From positions 1 to 45,981 of IMG/VR virus record IMGVR_UViG_3300008113_000330: DNA of 45,981 nt; one strand, written 5' to 3'. A program made the position numbers and the translations under genes. Source of the DNA: a virus. Shown here one piece after another: positions 7,763-17,300 of the stretch; position 1 is the first letter of the stretch; each line of letters opens with the position of its first letter. The notes below the pieces were generated by a model. That model did no database searches and was not told the DNA's origin. It saw only the letters and a program-made list of their open reading frames with translations.

Positions 7763-8070
7763 ACACTACCGTCACTTGTATTCGCTCGGAAGCCAATATA
7801 ATCTAGTGGAGTTTGATTATACCAACCAGCGGGTTGCTTTTTCTCAGTGCCCGCATTCTTTTAATGCCATAACGTTGTTTGCATCTTGCCGACTGCATTC
7901 CAGATCTGACGCCGTAACGAAATCGCTACGAAGACTCAAGGAATCCGATTTTTGGCCTCGGTTGGGCGGTGCAGTGCCTTATGTAAATGATTTAAACGAG
8001 GATTGAGCTATGCTCTGTGCTTGCCAGGTGTGTGTAAAACTGCCATATGATGCCATGTTTGTATATGTAA

Positions 8071-8493
8071 TTATATTCTCTTTAGTGCTTCACGAAGGAT
8101 TTGTGAACCGCCTACTCTAACGTTTATAATGCCGTTGTAGTACTCGTCTGTTTCCAAAACCTTGCGCTCAAACTGCTCTCTGGCTTCTAAATAGCTGGCT
8201 ACGCCTCTACTGGGGCAAAAGTACAGTATCTCTCGAGTAAAGTATTCTGCACCTAAACGCAGAACATCTTCCTTTAAATGATCGTTACTGCCCCAATAGT
8301 CGCGCCAGTCACTTTCTACTGAGCTGCGTCTTTTGTTCTTTTTACCTTTTAGTGGGGGGCGTGTTTTTTTGAATCGGGCTAACTTTTTACCAACATATTT
8401 TTTATTGTTAGTAAGGTTAGTAATCAAATAAACAAACGCTTCCGTACCTTCAGGTAATTCGTTTACTGTTTGACCTTTATATATCCAGCTCAT
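8071..8493 (-). CDS. GIY-YIG-type endonuclease, free-standing
   Basis: A 140-residue protein with a GIY-YIG-like nuclease fold. The two signature elements appear as VYL (21-23) and YVG (33-35) in AFVYLITNLTNNKKYVGKK. A conserved Arg/Lys patch follows (KLARFKKTR), then the DWRDYWGSN motif at about 62-70. The C-terminal YLEAREQFERKVLETDEYYN supplies the expected Glu (E103 or E106) and Asn (N120). I recall similar proteins in T4-type cyanophages. It is the fifth gene of the gp55 operon. There is no obvious binding site, but TTTAAATA lies 5 bases before the ATG. Its target is unknown; a role in DNA degradation or recombination is inferred. It does not sit in an interrupted gene, so homing from an intron is not indicated. 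Confidence 0.75.
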   Translation of the reverse strand: MSWIYKGQTVNELPEGTEAFVYLITNLTNNKKYVGKKLARFKKTRPPLKGKKNKRRSSVESDWRDYWGSNDHLKEDVLRLGAEYFTREILYFCPSRGVASYLEAREQFERKVLETDEYYNGIINVRVGGSQILREALKRI

Positions 8494-8538
8494 CAGTGTA
8501 TTTAAACTACTGCAAACTGCAATATAAGGTATTTTGAA

Positions 8539-9318
8539 TTATCGTACTTCTACTCTGTTAATATAGCAGTTATTTGCTATTTTGTCAAGATCAGGCGAAC
8601 CAATAAGTTTGCCTAGACAAATATGTCCGATAGCAAGACGCTTGTCATTTAACTCATATGGCAATTTATTTGCTATAGGCATTAACCAACGTTTTACCTT
8701 TTTTATAATATCGTTAGAATTGATTGCATATTGATTAGGTGCAAACCAAGCTACACAATCATTCTTTAATAAACTTGTGGGAATTATGTGCTCCTTTGGA
8801 ATATTTGCATCTTTATCGTAGAACAATTCTAAAATGTGCTTTCCTACATGAGGATAATTCATGTATAAATGATTTGTTAATCTTGTGGGAGTAAACAAAT
8901 CATAGTCATTATCTTCTAATGGTTCACCAGGATCCTGGTGAGAAAATAAAAAACGTTTGTTTTGGTATCTGGTTATATCTTCTAAATGGTGAAGATGATA
9001 ATTGAACATACTCAATACTTGTCGTAATTCGCCTGAAGTATTTTTAACTAGATCTGGAAAGTTAATGTGCAGTTGGTTTAAATCGTCAGCGTTATTAAAC
9101 TGCCCTGGCATTAACTGTTTGATGTGTTCTATAGATTCATCTAACTTTGCTTGCACAGAATCTACAGTTTCACCAAAGTTATAAAATTGTGTACGACTTA
9201 AAAATTCAAACTCTGTTGTTTGAAATCTCTGCCAAATGCGTTCTGCTACCCTATGGTCAAACAGCTCATATGTTAACGTATATTCAGCATTATGACCTAA
9301 TACAATATCAATTAACAT
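8539..9318 (-). CDS. Conserved-looking phage protein of unknown function downstream of gp46
   Basis: A 259-residue soluble protein. It begins MLIDIVLGHNAEYTLTYELF, and contains an aromatic-rich segment near residue 50 (SRTQFYNFGETVDSVQAKLD) and a His-rich stretch at about 116-122 (YHLHHLE). I chose the ATG at 9318, which overlaps the end of gp46 by 11 bases. The longer GTG-initiated version would overlap gp46 by more than 40 bases without a binding site. Its position in the gp55-gp47-gp46 operon suggests a DNA metabolism or early role. I do not recognise the family. Confidence 0.7.
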   Translation of the reverse strand: MLIDIVLGHNAEYTLTYELFDHRVAERIWQRFQTTEFEFLSRTQFYNFGETVDSVQAKLDESIEHIKQLMPGQFNNADDLNQLHINFPDLVKNTSGELRQVLSMFNYHLHHLEDITRYQNKRFLFSHQDPGEPLEDNDYDLFTPTRLTNHLYMNYPHVGKHILELFYDKDANIPKEHIIPTSLLKNDCVAWFAPNQYAINSNDIIKKVKRWLMPIANKLPYELNDKRLAIGHICLGKLIGSPDLDKIANNCYINRVEVR

Positions 9319-11089
9319 ATTCAGTATCAGTGTTGTAGCTGGTAAAACCACCTTCTTTGATAACGGTTAATACGTTGTTAACACGACCAACAAGCTCTTC
9401 TTTGTGACTAATTAGGAAAATGTTTTTATGCTGTTCTCGATTCATTTTCTTTAGAATAGCAAGACTGTTTTCAACACCCATGGTATCCATTCCGCTATCG
9501 ATTAACTCGTCAATGCACATCAAGTTCATGGGTCGATTCAAGCTCTCGTAAATATCACGGAATGCCCAGCTTAGGCTAAGAATAAGTCTGTTACGCTCAC
9601 CTCGGCTCAAATTGTCAAAATCTAAGTCGCGACCATACTCAGTAATCTCAACACTTAGATCGCTGTTAAACTTAACGTCATGCGGCAAACCAATCTTGTC
9701 CAAGTAGTAAGCAAGACGATGATTTAGGTAGCTGATGTTTTGATCAATGATACGCTTTCGAATAAAACTATCTTTACTGGTTAATAGTTTGTGTAGAAAC
9801 TCTTGATGTTCCTTGCGATCAGTTAAATCATTAATGTAATCCCATGTGATATCTTCGAGACCTGTGTTTCGTAGCTGCTCAACTTGTTCAATATATGGAT
9901 TTGTTTCTTCTAACTTTTCAGCGTACTGGGTTGCCAGTGTATCTAGATTATGTTTGTGCTCTAGCGCACTTTCTAGATCATTATAATATGTATCCGTTTC
10001 GTCTGCAATATCTGCATACTCGCTAAGTGCAAGTATAAGCTCGTTAATACGGATTTCAATATCGTCGTGATACTTTTGTTCTTCTGCGATCTTGTTAACT
10101 AACTCGCGAGTATATTCTTCGTGTGTGCTAAGATGTGCAGTGCCTTGACCGCAGGCTGGACACATACCTTCCTGTGCTTTTTGTAGATTAGCTTTTAGCT
10201 CGTCTAACTTTTTCGCACTACGATTAAAGCTAGTGTCGCTACGATCTTTTTCTTTTACTAGAACAGTTTTAGTGTCATTCAGTTCTTTTACAGTTTGATT
10301 GTGCTTGTGATTAGTAATTTCTTGCTCGATGTTAATTTCGCTTAATGTGCTAATAGTTGTAGCCATATCAGCAAGTTTATCGCTTTTGGTCTTCCCCCAA
10401 GCTTTGCCTCGCAGTTCGATATCACTTATATTTTTTTCAATACGTTCGTTACTAGACTTCACTGCTGCAATGCGTATTTCTTCCTCTTTGATACTATCCT
10501 TAGTATTTTTGAGAATTTCTTTAAGCAGGTCAGCTTTTTCACTCAGCTCTGTAATGCCCAGCAACTGTTCAATCATGTTGCGCTGGTCGTTAGCCTTCAT
10601 CGCTAGAAACGGTTCTGTGTAAGTATTCAGCGCAATGATATGCTTAAACATTTCATGCGGGAAGCCCACAATCTTTTCAATTTCTTTTTGTGTCTCGCGA
10701 CTATCACCTTGTGCATCATCGTCTTCATTACTTGCATCGCCGTTATCACTTCCGTCTACGATAAGACGCAGGACATTAGGCTTGCGGCCGCGCTCAATTC
10801 TATATTCCTTACCGTTGATATCAAAATCAACTGTAACAAACATATTCTTGCCGTTGGTCTTGTTAATCAAGTTATCCTTGCGGATGTTAGTTAATGCCTC
10901 GCCATAAAGCGCATAACTGAGTGCATTGATGATAGTGGTTTTGCCAGTACCGTTCCTGCTACCATCTCCTCCCATGTCTAGGTTGTGTCCTAGCACAAGT
11001 GTTAGGTTGCAGTTGTCAAAATTTACAGCCTGTGTTTGTGCGCCAATACTCATAAAGTTCTTGGCTGTGACATTTTTAATTTTAAGCAT
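9308..11089 (-). CDS. 46: Recombination endonuclease subunit gp46 (Rad50/SbcC-like ATPase)
   Basis: A 593-residue SMC-type ATPase that pairs with gp47 to resect DNA ends for recombination-dependent replication. Walker A is GSRNGTGKT (residues about 43-51), and a Q-loop region follows. A long coiled coil spans about 170-450, with a zinc hook CPAC near residue 308. The ABC signature LSRGERNRL is near 492, Walker B with catalytic Glu is LMCIDEL near 518, and the switch ISH is near 560. Length is close to T4 gp46 (560). Its ATG overlaps the gp47 stop in TAATG, indicating coupled translation. Confidence 0.96.
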   Translation of the reverse strand: MLKIKNVTAKNFMSIGAQTQAVNFDNCNLTLVLGHNLDMGGDGSRNGTGKTTIINALSYALYGEALTNIRKDNLINKTNGKNMFVTVDFDINGKEYRIERGRKPNVLRLIVDGSDNGDASNEDDDAQGDSRETQKEIEKIVGFPHEMFKHIIALNTYTEPFLAMKANDQRNMIEQLLGITELSEKADLLKEILKNTKDSIKEEEIRIAAVKSSNERIEKNISDIELRGKAWGKTKSDKLADMATTISTLSEINIEQEITNHKHNQTVKELNDTKTVLVKEKDRSDTSFNRSAKKLDELKANLQKAQEGMCPACGQGTAHLSTHEEYTRELVNKIAEEQKYHDDIEIRINELILALSEYADIADETDTYYNDLESALEHKHNLDTLATQYAEKLEETNPYIEQVEQLRNTGLEDITWDYINDLTDRKEHQEFLHKLLTSKDSFIRKRIIDQNISYLNHRLAYYLDKIGLPHDVKFNSDLSVEITEYGRDLDFDNLSRGERNRLILSLSWAFRDIYESLNRPMNLMCIDELIDSGMDTMGVENSLAILKKMNREQHKNIFLISHKEELVGRVNNVLTVIKEGGFTSYNTDTEYVN

Positions 11090-12105
11090 TAAACTTCTAA
11101 TCCATGATAGATATCAATTAGCTTTTGTGCATTAATTGTGTTAGATTCAATCGTTTGTAATTGCTGGATAACAATCTGGTCCACACTTTCAAACTTGATT
11201 TCCCCACCCTCAAATTCCTGCTCATCATCTTTCACAGGAATTAGTTGTAGTTCTCTAACACCGTACTGCTCTGCAAACTTTTCTTTGATAAAATTTGCTT
11301 CTTCGTAGCTGATACTGATGTTTAATTTTACACGAGCATGGGTGTATTTGTCAAGTAAATTCGCATGGTTGTCAATAAGATCGGTTAGTGTAACTACCTT
11401 AAACTTCGGACAGTCAGGCCAATTAACATACACTGGTTCTTCGTCCCAAGTTAAGAACATCGCACCGCGGTCGTTGTCGTCAACGTCTGCATAATTGTGC
11501 GGAAACGCATTGCCAATATAGTGAATGTTGTTTTTGTACTGACGCTTGTGGAAGTGTCCGCTGAACACATATTCAGGGCCAGTTAAATGTTCGGCACTGA
11601 GCCCACCGTGATCAGGCATTTCCACCATAGCATTCATTTTGAAGTAGGGTAACTCTAAATGCCCAAACAAGTATTTAACTTTAAGTTTACTAACCTTCTT
11701 CCACTCGTCAGCTACCAGCCATGGCATAATAGCAACATCATCTTGTACAAAATGTTCATCTACCATAACAACATTAGCTAAGTCGCGGGCATACTCAATG
11801 CTGTTTAAATCACGCTTGTCTTTGTAGTACAAGTCGTGGTTACCAGTAATAAAGTATACCTTTTCAAAGTTATCGTTTAGTTTCTTAAGGTCTTTGATGC
11901 TGGCATTCATTGTGGCAACATTAACGCTGGCACGATGGTGACTCCAATCACCTAAGAAGATGCAGGTTTCTGCTCCTCGAGCTTTTGCCTCTGCAATAAA
12001 CCAATCTACGAATCGGTGACAGTCATCTAAGTGAACGCGGCTGTTTTGCTTTAGTCCGTAGTGTATGTCAGTAAAGCAAGCCGCTGTTTTGAACAGCTGA
12101 CTCAT
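11089..12105 (-). CDS. 47: Recombination endonuclease subunit gp47 (Mre11/SbcD-like nuclease)
   Basis: A 338-residue metallophosphoesterase nuclease, partner of gp46. All metal-binding motifs are visible: D13 and H15 in FTDIHYG, D53 in LGDWSHH, N89-H90-D91 in ITGNHD, H149 in FGHLE, and H184/H186 in FSGHFHKRQ. T4 gp47 is 339 residues, essentially identical in length. It overlaps the gp55 stop by 4 bases (ATGA) and the gp46 start by 1 base. Confidence 0.97.
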   Translation of the reverse strand: MSQLFKTAACFTDIHYGLKQNSRVHLDDCHRFVDWFIAEAKARGAETCIFLGDWSHHRASVNVATMNASIKDLKKLNDNFEKVYFITGNHDLYYKDKRDLNSIEYARDLANVVMVDEHFVQDDVAIMPWLVADEWKKVSKLKVKYLFGHLELPYFKMNAMVEMPDHGGLSAEHLTGPEYVFSGHFHKRQYKNNIHYIGNAFPHNYADVDDNDRGAMFLTWDEEPVYVNWPDCPKFKVVTLTDLIDNHANLLDKYTHARVKLNISISYEEANFIKEKFAEQYGVRELQLIPVKDDEQEFEGGEIKFESVDQIVIQQLQTIESNTINAQKLIDIYHGLEV

Positions 12106-12980
12106 TGTTCATCATACTCCTCAAAGGAAGGCTTTTCCGCTTCTGCGCTTTCTCGCAATGCTTTAATTTCTGCTTCATGCGCCATTTGACGTCCAAAGCT
12201 TGGTAAGTGACCGTGTTCAATGAGAATGTCATCACGGATAACTTGATTACGCTTTTCTAAGTTTAACACACGAGTAAAACTATTGTTTACTGCGGCTGTG
12301 TAATAAGCAAATGGGTTATCACTTTTTGCTTCGTTAAATTGTAGTCCAACTTGACTTAGCTGCACTAATGCTTGACCGCGCATTTCGTCTACGTAAGTAT
12401 AGCCACGCCAGTTGCTACGATGGCTGTAGCGTTCAACAAGCTTGAGAAACATAGTGCCGAGCTTGTTAGTAATCTTACCATGATCAACACAGAATTCACC
12501 GTTGCTTAAGCTACCGCGCCAGTGACTGCGAGCCACTTCTTTTAGTTCACCGTTTTGATAAGCATATTGTTTATATGGGGGGAAGTTTACGCGACTTTTT
12601 TCTTCAGCTTCGGTTTTAGGATTCTTTTTACGACCAAACTCTTCGGGAATATGTTCGTATGTCATTACACGGAATACAATATCTTCATCGTTGATATCGG
12701 ACACATTAATAGCAAAGTCTTTTTGTTTGGGTTTATTTTTGTAATCTTTGGTATTATGCTGCAACATTGCTTCTGCATATCCTTCGCTCTGGATACGATT
12801 AGCTTTGTTTTCTTTTGCTTGCTTTAGTGCAGTTTTGTTAATTTTTTTAACATCATCTACAATAAGATCATACATGTCGTACTTGTCATCTTCCAAATAA
12901 CAATAGCTCATTTTGCTCTTGTGTATTTCCTTTAAAATGTCTTTATTGTTTAGATAGTTAACTTTTTTTATTACAGTCAT
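12102..12980 (-). CDS. 55: Late-transcription sigma factor gp55
   Basis: A 292-residue sigma factor that directs host RNA polymerase to late promoters of the TATAAATA type. The conserved core lies at about residues 180-250 (YSHRSNWRGYTYVDEMRGQA, then NPFAYYTAAVNNSFTRVLNLEKRNQ), matching the sigma region-2-like part of gp55. T4 gp55 is only 185 residues. The extra N-terminal 100 residues are Lys-rich and resemble the longer forms of marine relatives. The ATG at 12980 follows TAGGAG with 7 bases spacing. It is the first gene of an early operon with a consensus host-type promoter. Confidence 0.93.
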   Translation of the reverse strand: MTVIKKVNYLNNKDILKEIHKSKMSYCYLEDDKYDMYDLIVDDVKKINKTALKQAKENKANRIQSEGYAEAMLQHNTKDYKNKPKQKDFAINVSDINDEDIVFRVMTYEHIPEEFGRKKNPKTEAEEKSRVNFPPYKQYAYQNGELKEVARSHWRGSLSNGEFCVDHGKITNKLGTMFLKLVERYSHRSNWRGYTYVDEMRGQALVQLSQVGLQFNEAKSDNPFAYYTAAVNNSFTRVLNLEKRNQVIRDDILIEHGHLPSFGRQMAHEAEIKALRESAEAEKPSFEEYDEQ

Positions 12981-12990
12981 GTAAACTCCT

Positions 12991-13006
12991 ATAGTGTAAC
13001 CACTAT
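12991..13006 (-). promoter_or_regulatory. Dyad at the 5' end of the gp55 transcript
   Basis: ATAGTG-TAAC-CACTAT, perfect 6-bp arms and a 4-base centre. It overlaps the -10 edge and predicted transcription start and ends just before the AGGAG ribosome binding site. It may be a 5'-terminal hairpin that affects mRNA stability or initiation, or an operator. Confidence 0.5.
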
Positions 13007-13032
13007 TATATACTATAACTTATCATTGTCAA
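13005..13032 (-). promoter_or_regulatory. Early sigma70-type promoter for gp55-gp47-gp46
   Basis: On the minus strand: -35 TTGACA (13027-13032), a 16-base spacer, and -10 TATAAT (13005-13010). Both boxes are perfect matches to the bacterial consensus. Transcription should start near 12998. Confidence 0.88.
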
Positions 13033-13083
13033 GTGAAATCTTACCAGAATATCGAAAACATTAAAGTATGTGTTAATGATAGT

Positions 13084-13091
13084 GATAAATA
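13084..13091 (+). promoter_or_regulatory. Late promoter box (GATAAATA) for the gp48-gp53-hub-spike operon
   Basis: GATAAATA in AGTGATAAATATT. It lies about 20 bases before the ATG at 13112, with an AGGAG ribosome binding site at 13102-13106 between. It stands back to back with the early gp55 promoter. Confidence 0.78.
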
Positions 13092-13111
13092 TTAATACAA
13101 CAGGAGAAAAC

Positions 13112-14029
13112 ATGCCAGCATTACCTTCGTTCTTAAAAAATACTCAAACTGCACTAAGATCAGTAGCCCAAAATAAAATCGGTGGCGCGGTAAGTAGGAT
13201 CGGTAATCCTATTCTACGCGGTGCAGCAGGCCAATTACTTGACAATTTACTTCCTGGACTTGGCGGCGGAACTCCCAATTTCGATAATGCTTATAGGGAT
13301 CAATTTAACAATCGAATTAAAACTGAAGTGCAAGAACAGGCTAATGCGTTTGCAACAATCCAAGTAGTATCAACCGAAGACGAAGAAGGTGCATTATCTG
13401 GCACGTATGACTGGCGAGCAAGACTTCGCCCAAAAAACGGCGGAATAGAGCGGTTCTACGGTGACATAGGAGGCGATGGCGATTATCTGTTGAGTCCGTT
13501 GCAACGCACAGGCGGTATAGTATGGCAGTATACGCCTACCATCTTTATGAGCGGCAGTGCTGAATACAATGAAACAATAATGCAAGGCATGAATTATCCT
13601 ATCAATACCTTTATCAGCAGCAGACCGCCAGATATTCCGATTACAGCAGATTTTAGTGCTAACGATATCTACGAAGCAAGATATTTGCTGGCTATAATGA
13701 CATTCTTAAAAATTTGCACTAAAGCTTCATTCGGTGATGATGCTGTTGCCAGGGGTACAGCTGGAACGCCGCCCCCTGTATTATTGTTTGAATATTTAGG
13801 CGATCACGGATTTAACAAAGTACCAGTAGTAGTGACCAACTGGAGTATGCAATTACCGGACAATGTTGATTATGTTCCTGTTGTGGTTAACCAACAAGTT
13901 ACTTACGTACCTACGCTAACCAACATTATGATCAACTTGAAGCCGCAATATACTCCACATAAGCTACGTAGACGATTCAGTATCGACGGTATTACTAGTG
14001 GCATTCAATACACGGACGGATTTATTTAA
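13112..14029 (+). CDS. Baseplate tail-tube cap protein, gp48/gp54-like
   Basis: A 305-residue protein that likely caps the baseplate and starts tail-tube polymerisation. Features shared with gp48 of T4-type marine phages: WQYTPTIFMSGSAEYNE, a MNYPINTF segment, ADFSANDIYEARYLLAIMTF (about residues 191-210), GTPPPVLLFEYLG and LPDNVDYVPV. The N-terminus is Gly/Ala-rich. The gene is first in its operon and its stop overlaps the next start (TAATG). Whether it is closer to gp48 or gp54 cannot be settled by eye; no second copy is seen nearby. Confidence 0.75.
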   Translation: MPALPSFLKNTQTALRSVAQNKIGGAVSRIGNPILRGAAGQLLDNLLPGLGGGTPNFDNAYRDQFNNRIKTEVQEQANAFATIQVVSTEDEEGALSGTYDWRARLRPKNGGIERFYGDIGGDGDYLLSPLQRTGGIVWQYTPTIFMSGSAEYNETIMQGMNYPINTFISSRPPDIPITADFSANDIYEARYLLAIMTFLKICTKASFGDDAVARGTAGTPPPVLLFEYLGDHGFNKVPVVVTNWSMQLPDNVDYVPVVVNQQVTYVPTLTNIMINLKPQYTPHKLRRRFSIDGITSGIQYTDGFI

Positions 14030-14343
14030 TGGCTAAAACAACGTATAAAAAAGATAGCTTTCTTCGTAACGCAAACTTCTTAGACGATACATTTTTAGAT
14101 GTTAACAACTTGCCGTCATTTCCGGAAAGTGTAAATGATGAACGGTATGTTATTAATGCTATGTATGACGAGCGCCCTGATTTGTTGGCGCACGATATAT
14201 ACGGAAGTGCAAGATTATGGTGGGTATTTGCACTTAGAAATCCTAACATATTAAAAGACCCGATTAGAGATTTTAAAGCTGGATTAGCTATATTCATGCC
14301 CAGTGCAGATAATGTTAATGTTGTATCAGGAAATAATAGATGA
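14029..14343 (+). CDS. 53: Baseplate wedge protein, gp53-like
   Basis: A 104-residue wedge protein. The core Y-x-I, YDERPDLLAHDIYGSARLWW, VFALRNPNILKDPIRDFKAG is the hallmark of the gp53 family, and it ends in a LysM-like turn (LAIFMPS). It is about half the length of T4 gp53 (196). It overlaps the upstream stop by 1 base and the next start by 4 bases (ATGA), so it is translationally coupled on both sides. Confidence 0.85.
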   Translation: MAKTTYKKDSFLRNANFLDDTFLDVNNLPSFPESVNDERYVINAMYDERPDLLAHDIYGSARLWWVFALRNPNILKDPIRDFKAGLAIFMPSADNVNVVSGNNR

Positions 14344-17300
14344 CTGGAAAAATTAAGTCTCCTAAAATTTATGATCCTTACTTAGGAGAAATGTACGGAA
14401 ACATACTAGACCAGTACGATAATCCTGCATATAATTTACGTTTATATCTTAAGAAAGAACAAATAAGTGCTGCTACTCCTGCAGGTTCTAACACAGGCAA
14501 CGCCGTTGCTACACAAGGGGTGAATACAACTCCGGCAGATTTGGCTGCACAGGGAATTGATCCTCGCAACATTCCTTCCGGTAACCCAACTGATCCTAAC
14601 TTAGCCAACAGCGGATCAAGTGCTAGGTCAGATACTCCAGCTACAGCAACTAGCCCCGCTACACCCGGAGATAAGAACATTGTTATCGTTGCACAAACAG
14701 GTGTTACAGGAAATCAAATCGACAATTTAGAAATTGATGGTGTGCCAGATCCAGATCTAAGCGCAATAAATGCGACGTTTACAGTAGTACAACCTGGGGC
14801 AGCAAATTTATTAGATCAAATACAATACGCTAGAAAATATCTCGGTGCAACCGACGCTGAATTAACAGCCGGCGATTTTACAATGTATATAGATATTAAC
14901 TTTGTTGGTTATACCACAGACTTTGAAAATAACGAAGATGAGGGTTCAGCTACACAGATTATAGACACAATTACCTATCAATTAATGATTAGAAAAATAA
15001 GTGTTCAAATCAATAATACTGGTAGTCAGTACGAATTTACTGGGTCAATCCTGTCATCGGTTGGTAAAAACGACGAAACTTTTAAATTATCAAGAGATAC
15101 TACTATTCGTGGGTCTACTATTACAGAATTTTTTACCAGTCTAGAAACAAATTACAATAATATACTGAGATCGCAATCAACAGAATACAAACCAGATGAA
15201 GTTAAGTTTGATGTTTCTGCACTAGTAAGACCCCAGCCGTCAGAATCACAAGGTACAACCACAACAGGTGCGGCTACGCAACAGTTGTATATTCGAAATG
15301 AATCTATTCCTACTCAGGGAGACGACCAAACAGTTGAAGGTGCTACTAATCCGCGTTATCCCGACAACGCTGGACGAAACCAAACTGATGCGATAAACGC
15401 CGCTGACGGCGCAAGTAATGCAGGAACTACTGAAGCTAACCCACCAGGGGTAAATATCAATCTAACAAAAGGTGACACTATTGAAAAAATAGTTGCAACC
15501 ATTTTGTCAATGAATAAAGAATTTCGAGCCACTGTAACTAGACGAAGTGGTGACATGGATGATCCTGGTAATACAGAAGTAAATGATGAACAAACATTTA
15601 TTAATTGGTTTGATATCCATACTCAAGTTGAAAATTTAGGGTGGGATAAAGACCGCGGTCGGTATACACGAAGATACACCTATACCCCTTATCTGACTCA
15701 GGACATCAGAAGTGATATTATGTTAACCACTAAGGAAGTAGCCTTTTTAAGTGAAAAAGGCTCATCATTCGGTAAAGAACGACCGATCACTGCTATTGCT
15801 ACTAAGAGGTTGCAAGATTTATATAATGCAGGTGCGCTGCATAAATCATATTTTTATATTTTTACTGGACTCAACGATCAAATTATTAATTTAGATATCT
15901 CACTTGATAATGCAGTAACTATATTACTACCACCTAGCGGTGGCACAGCTGGTGAGTTTTCGGTAACATCAGCGCCTGCAAGATCCAACAGTGAAGCCCG
16001 AAATAGAGATTTATCATTGATTCCAGAACTACAGGCGGCACAAACTGCACGAAATAAAAAATCATTAGTAGATATTTTCAACAAGATAAGAGGACTTGGT
16101 TCAGAAATTGGAGATAGAGTTGACGGCATTGCGCGAACCATTGACAGATCCCCAGCCGAAATTGCAGGCATTTTAAATGATGCAACCGGAACATCGGTGA
16201 GAACTTTAGTAGATTCGTTAGCAGCAACAGAAGCTCAGCGATTAGTAAGAGCACTAGAAACTAGTGAGGGAGGTGATCCTGCTGCTACTCCAACAACAGC
16301 ACCGCTAGTAAATGTTACTAATTCGGGCAGCTATGCACCTGAAGTAAGTGGGTTTTTGTACTCTGAAGATATTGTACAACCAGGTAGATTTACTACAGAA
16401 GAAATCGAAGCCGCTGGGCTAAATGTATTAGACACAAATGTCCCCACAGGAGCAGGCGGCGCAACGCCACAAACCAGAAGTGTTAACAGTCCGCTCAGCG
16501 GGATGACTAGTACTGGTCCGTCCAGTGTGTTAATGGGTTATGTTTATAGAACGAGATCTGAAGGCGATCATTTTTTACTTAACATAGATTTAAGTCTTCG
16601 AGGTGATCCTTACTGGTTAACTTCGTTGGCTGATGGAAAATTTGAATATGGTAAAAGTAGTCCTGATAAAACAGTATACCCTAATAAGACAGCCTATTAT
16701 TTTTTATTAACTATCGGCACACCAACTCAATACGATTACAATATAAGTGATGAAGATGAAAACTCAGGATATTGGAGCGATGGTAGAACCAGCGGATATT
16801 TTAGTGGGCTATATATGCCACTTAAGTGGAAAAATAAATTCAGCAACGGGGTATATACAACTGAAATTCAGGCAGTAAAAGAACATAGTGTTCCACTGCA
16901 ATGGATTAAACGAGTTCCACCGGGCGAGACACCTCCTGCATGGGACGATTATTTCACTGCCGAAGAAGAAAATGACTTTCTTAACCAAGCGGCATCGTCT
17001 CGCGAAACTGCTAGTGGCGGCGGCACAAATGATCCTACAACAGGACCTATACCACTTGAAGATTTACCTGCACTTCAGTTAGGCGGAGAAAAGAGTCAAC
17101 AAGCTAAGGCTCAAGCTGAAGCATTCTTAGGTAGATCCATAACACCTAGAGAGTGGGAATTATTAGTTAGGGCAACAGTTGGCGAAAGTGGCGGCGGAGG
17201 CGGAGGCGCCGAAGACGCAAATATCGCAGCAGTTATATTAAACAGAGCAAGACTTAACTCTGGCGGCCGCGGCACTGGTATCGAAGACCAACTACGAGCA

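Larger units (their letters stand above)
7458..8070. other. Orphan ~600-base region: possible structured RNA or decayed gene
   Basis: No convincing gene fills this stretch. By hand count 146 of 300 bases are G or C over 7681-7980, clearly above the AT-rich flanks. It holds hairpins at 7540-7554 (AGACAC/GTGTCT), a long-range stem 7555-7562 with 7601-7608 (TATCTTAC/GTAAGATA) and 7660-7681. On the minus strand, which lies downstream of the early operon, protein-like fragments occur in different frames: an open stretch of 44 codons upstream of 7854 that ends at a TGA, then a segment containing WYNQTPLDYIGFRANTSDG, then the 55-codon ORF at 7595-7762. The last two are one base out of frame at a GGGG run. 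The pattern fits a decayed gene, an insertion from elsewhere, or a large structured RNA; I cannot decide between these. Confidence 0.45.

Noticed and set aside
7681-8000. tRNA or tmRNA in the high-G+C island
   Set aside because: No T-arm consensus, acceptor stem or CCA-like 3' end could be found on either strand.
7728-8006. 92-codon plus-strand ORF in the orphan region
   Set aside because: No ribosome binding site or recognisable motif; the minus strand gives more protein-like fragments and is downstream of the early operon.
7458-8070. Group I or II intron next to a GIY-YIG gene
   Set aside because: No group II domain V-like hairpin or P7-like core was recognised, and the neighbouring genes are not split around it.
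8499-8506. Late promoter TTTAAATA before the GIY-YIG gene
   Set aside because: Two mismatches to the GATAAATA boxes and the gene belongs to an early operon; mentioned only for its spacing.
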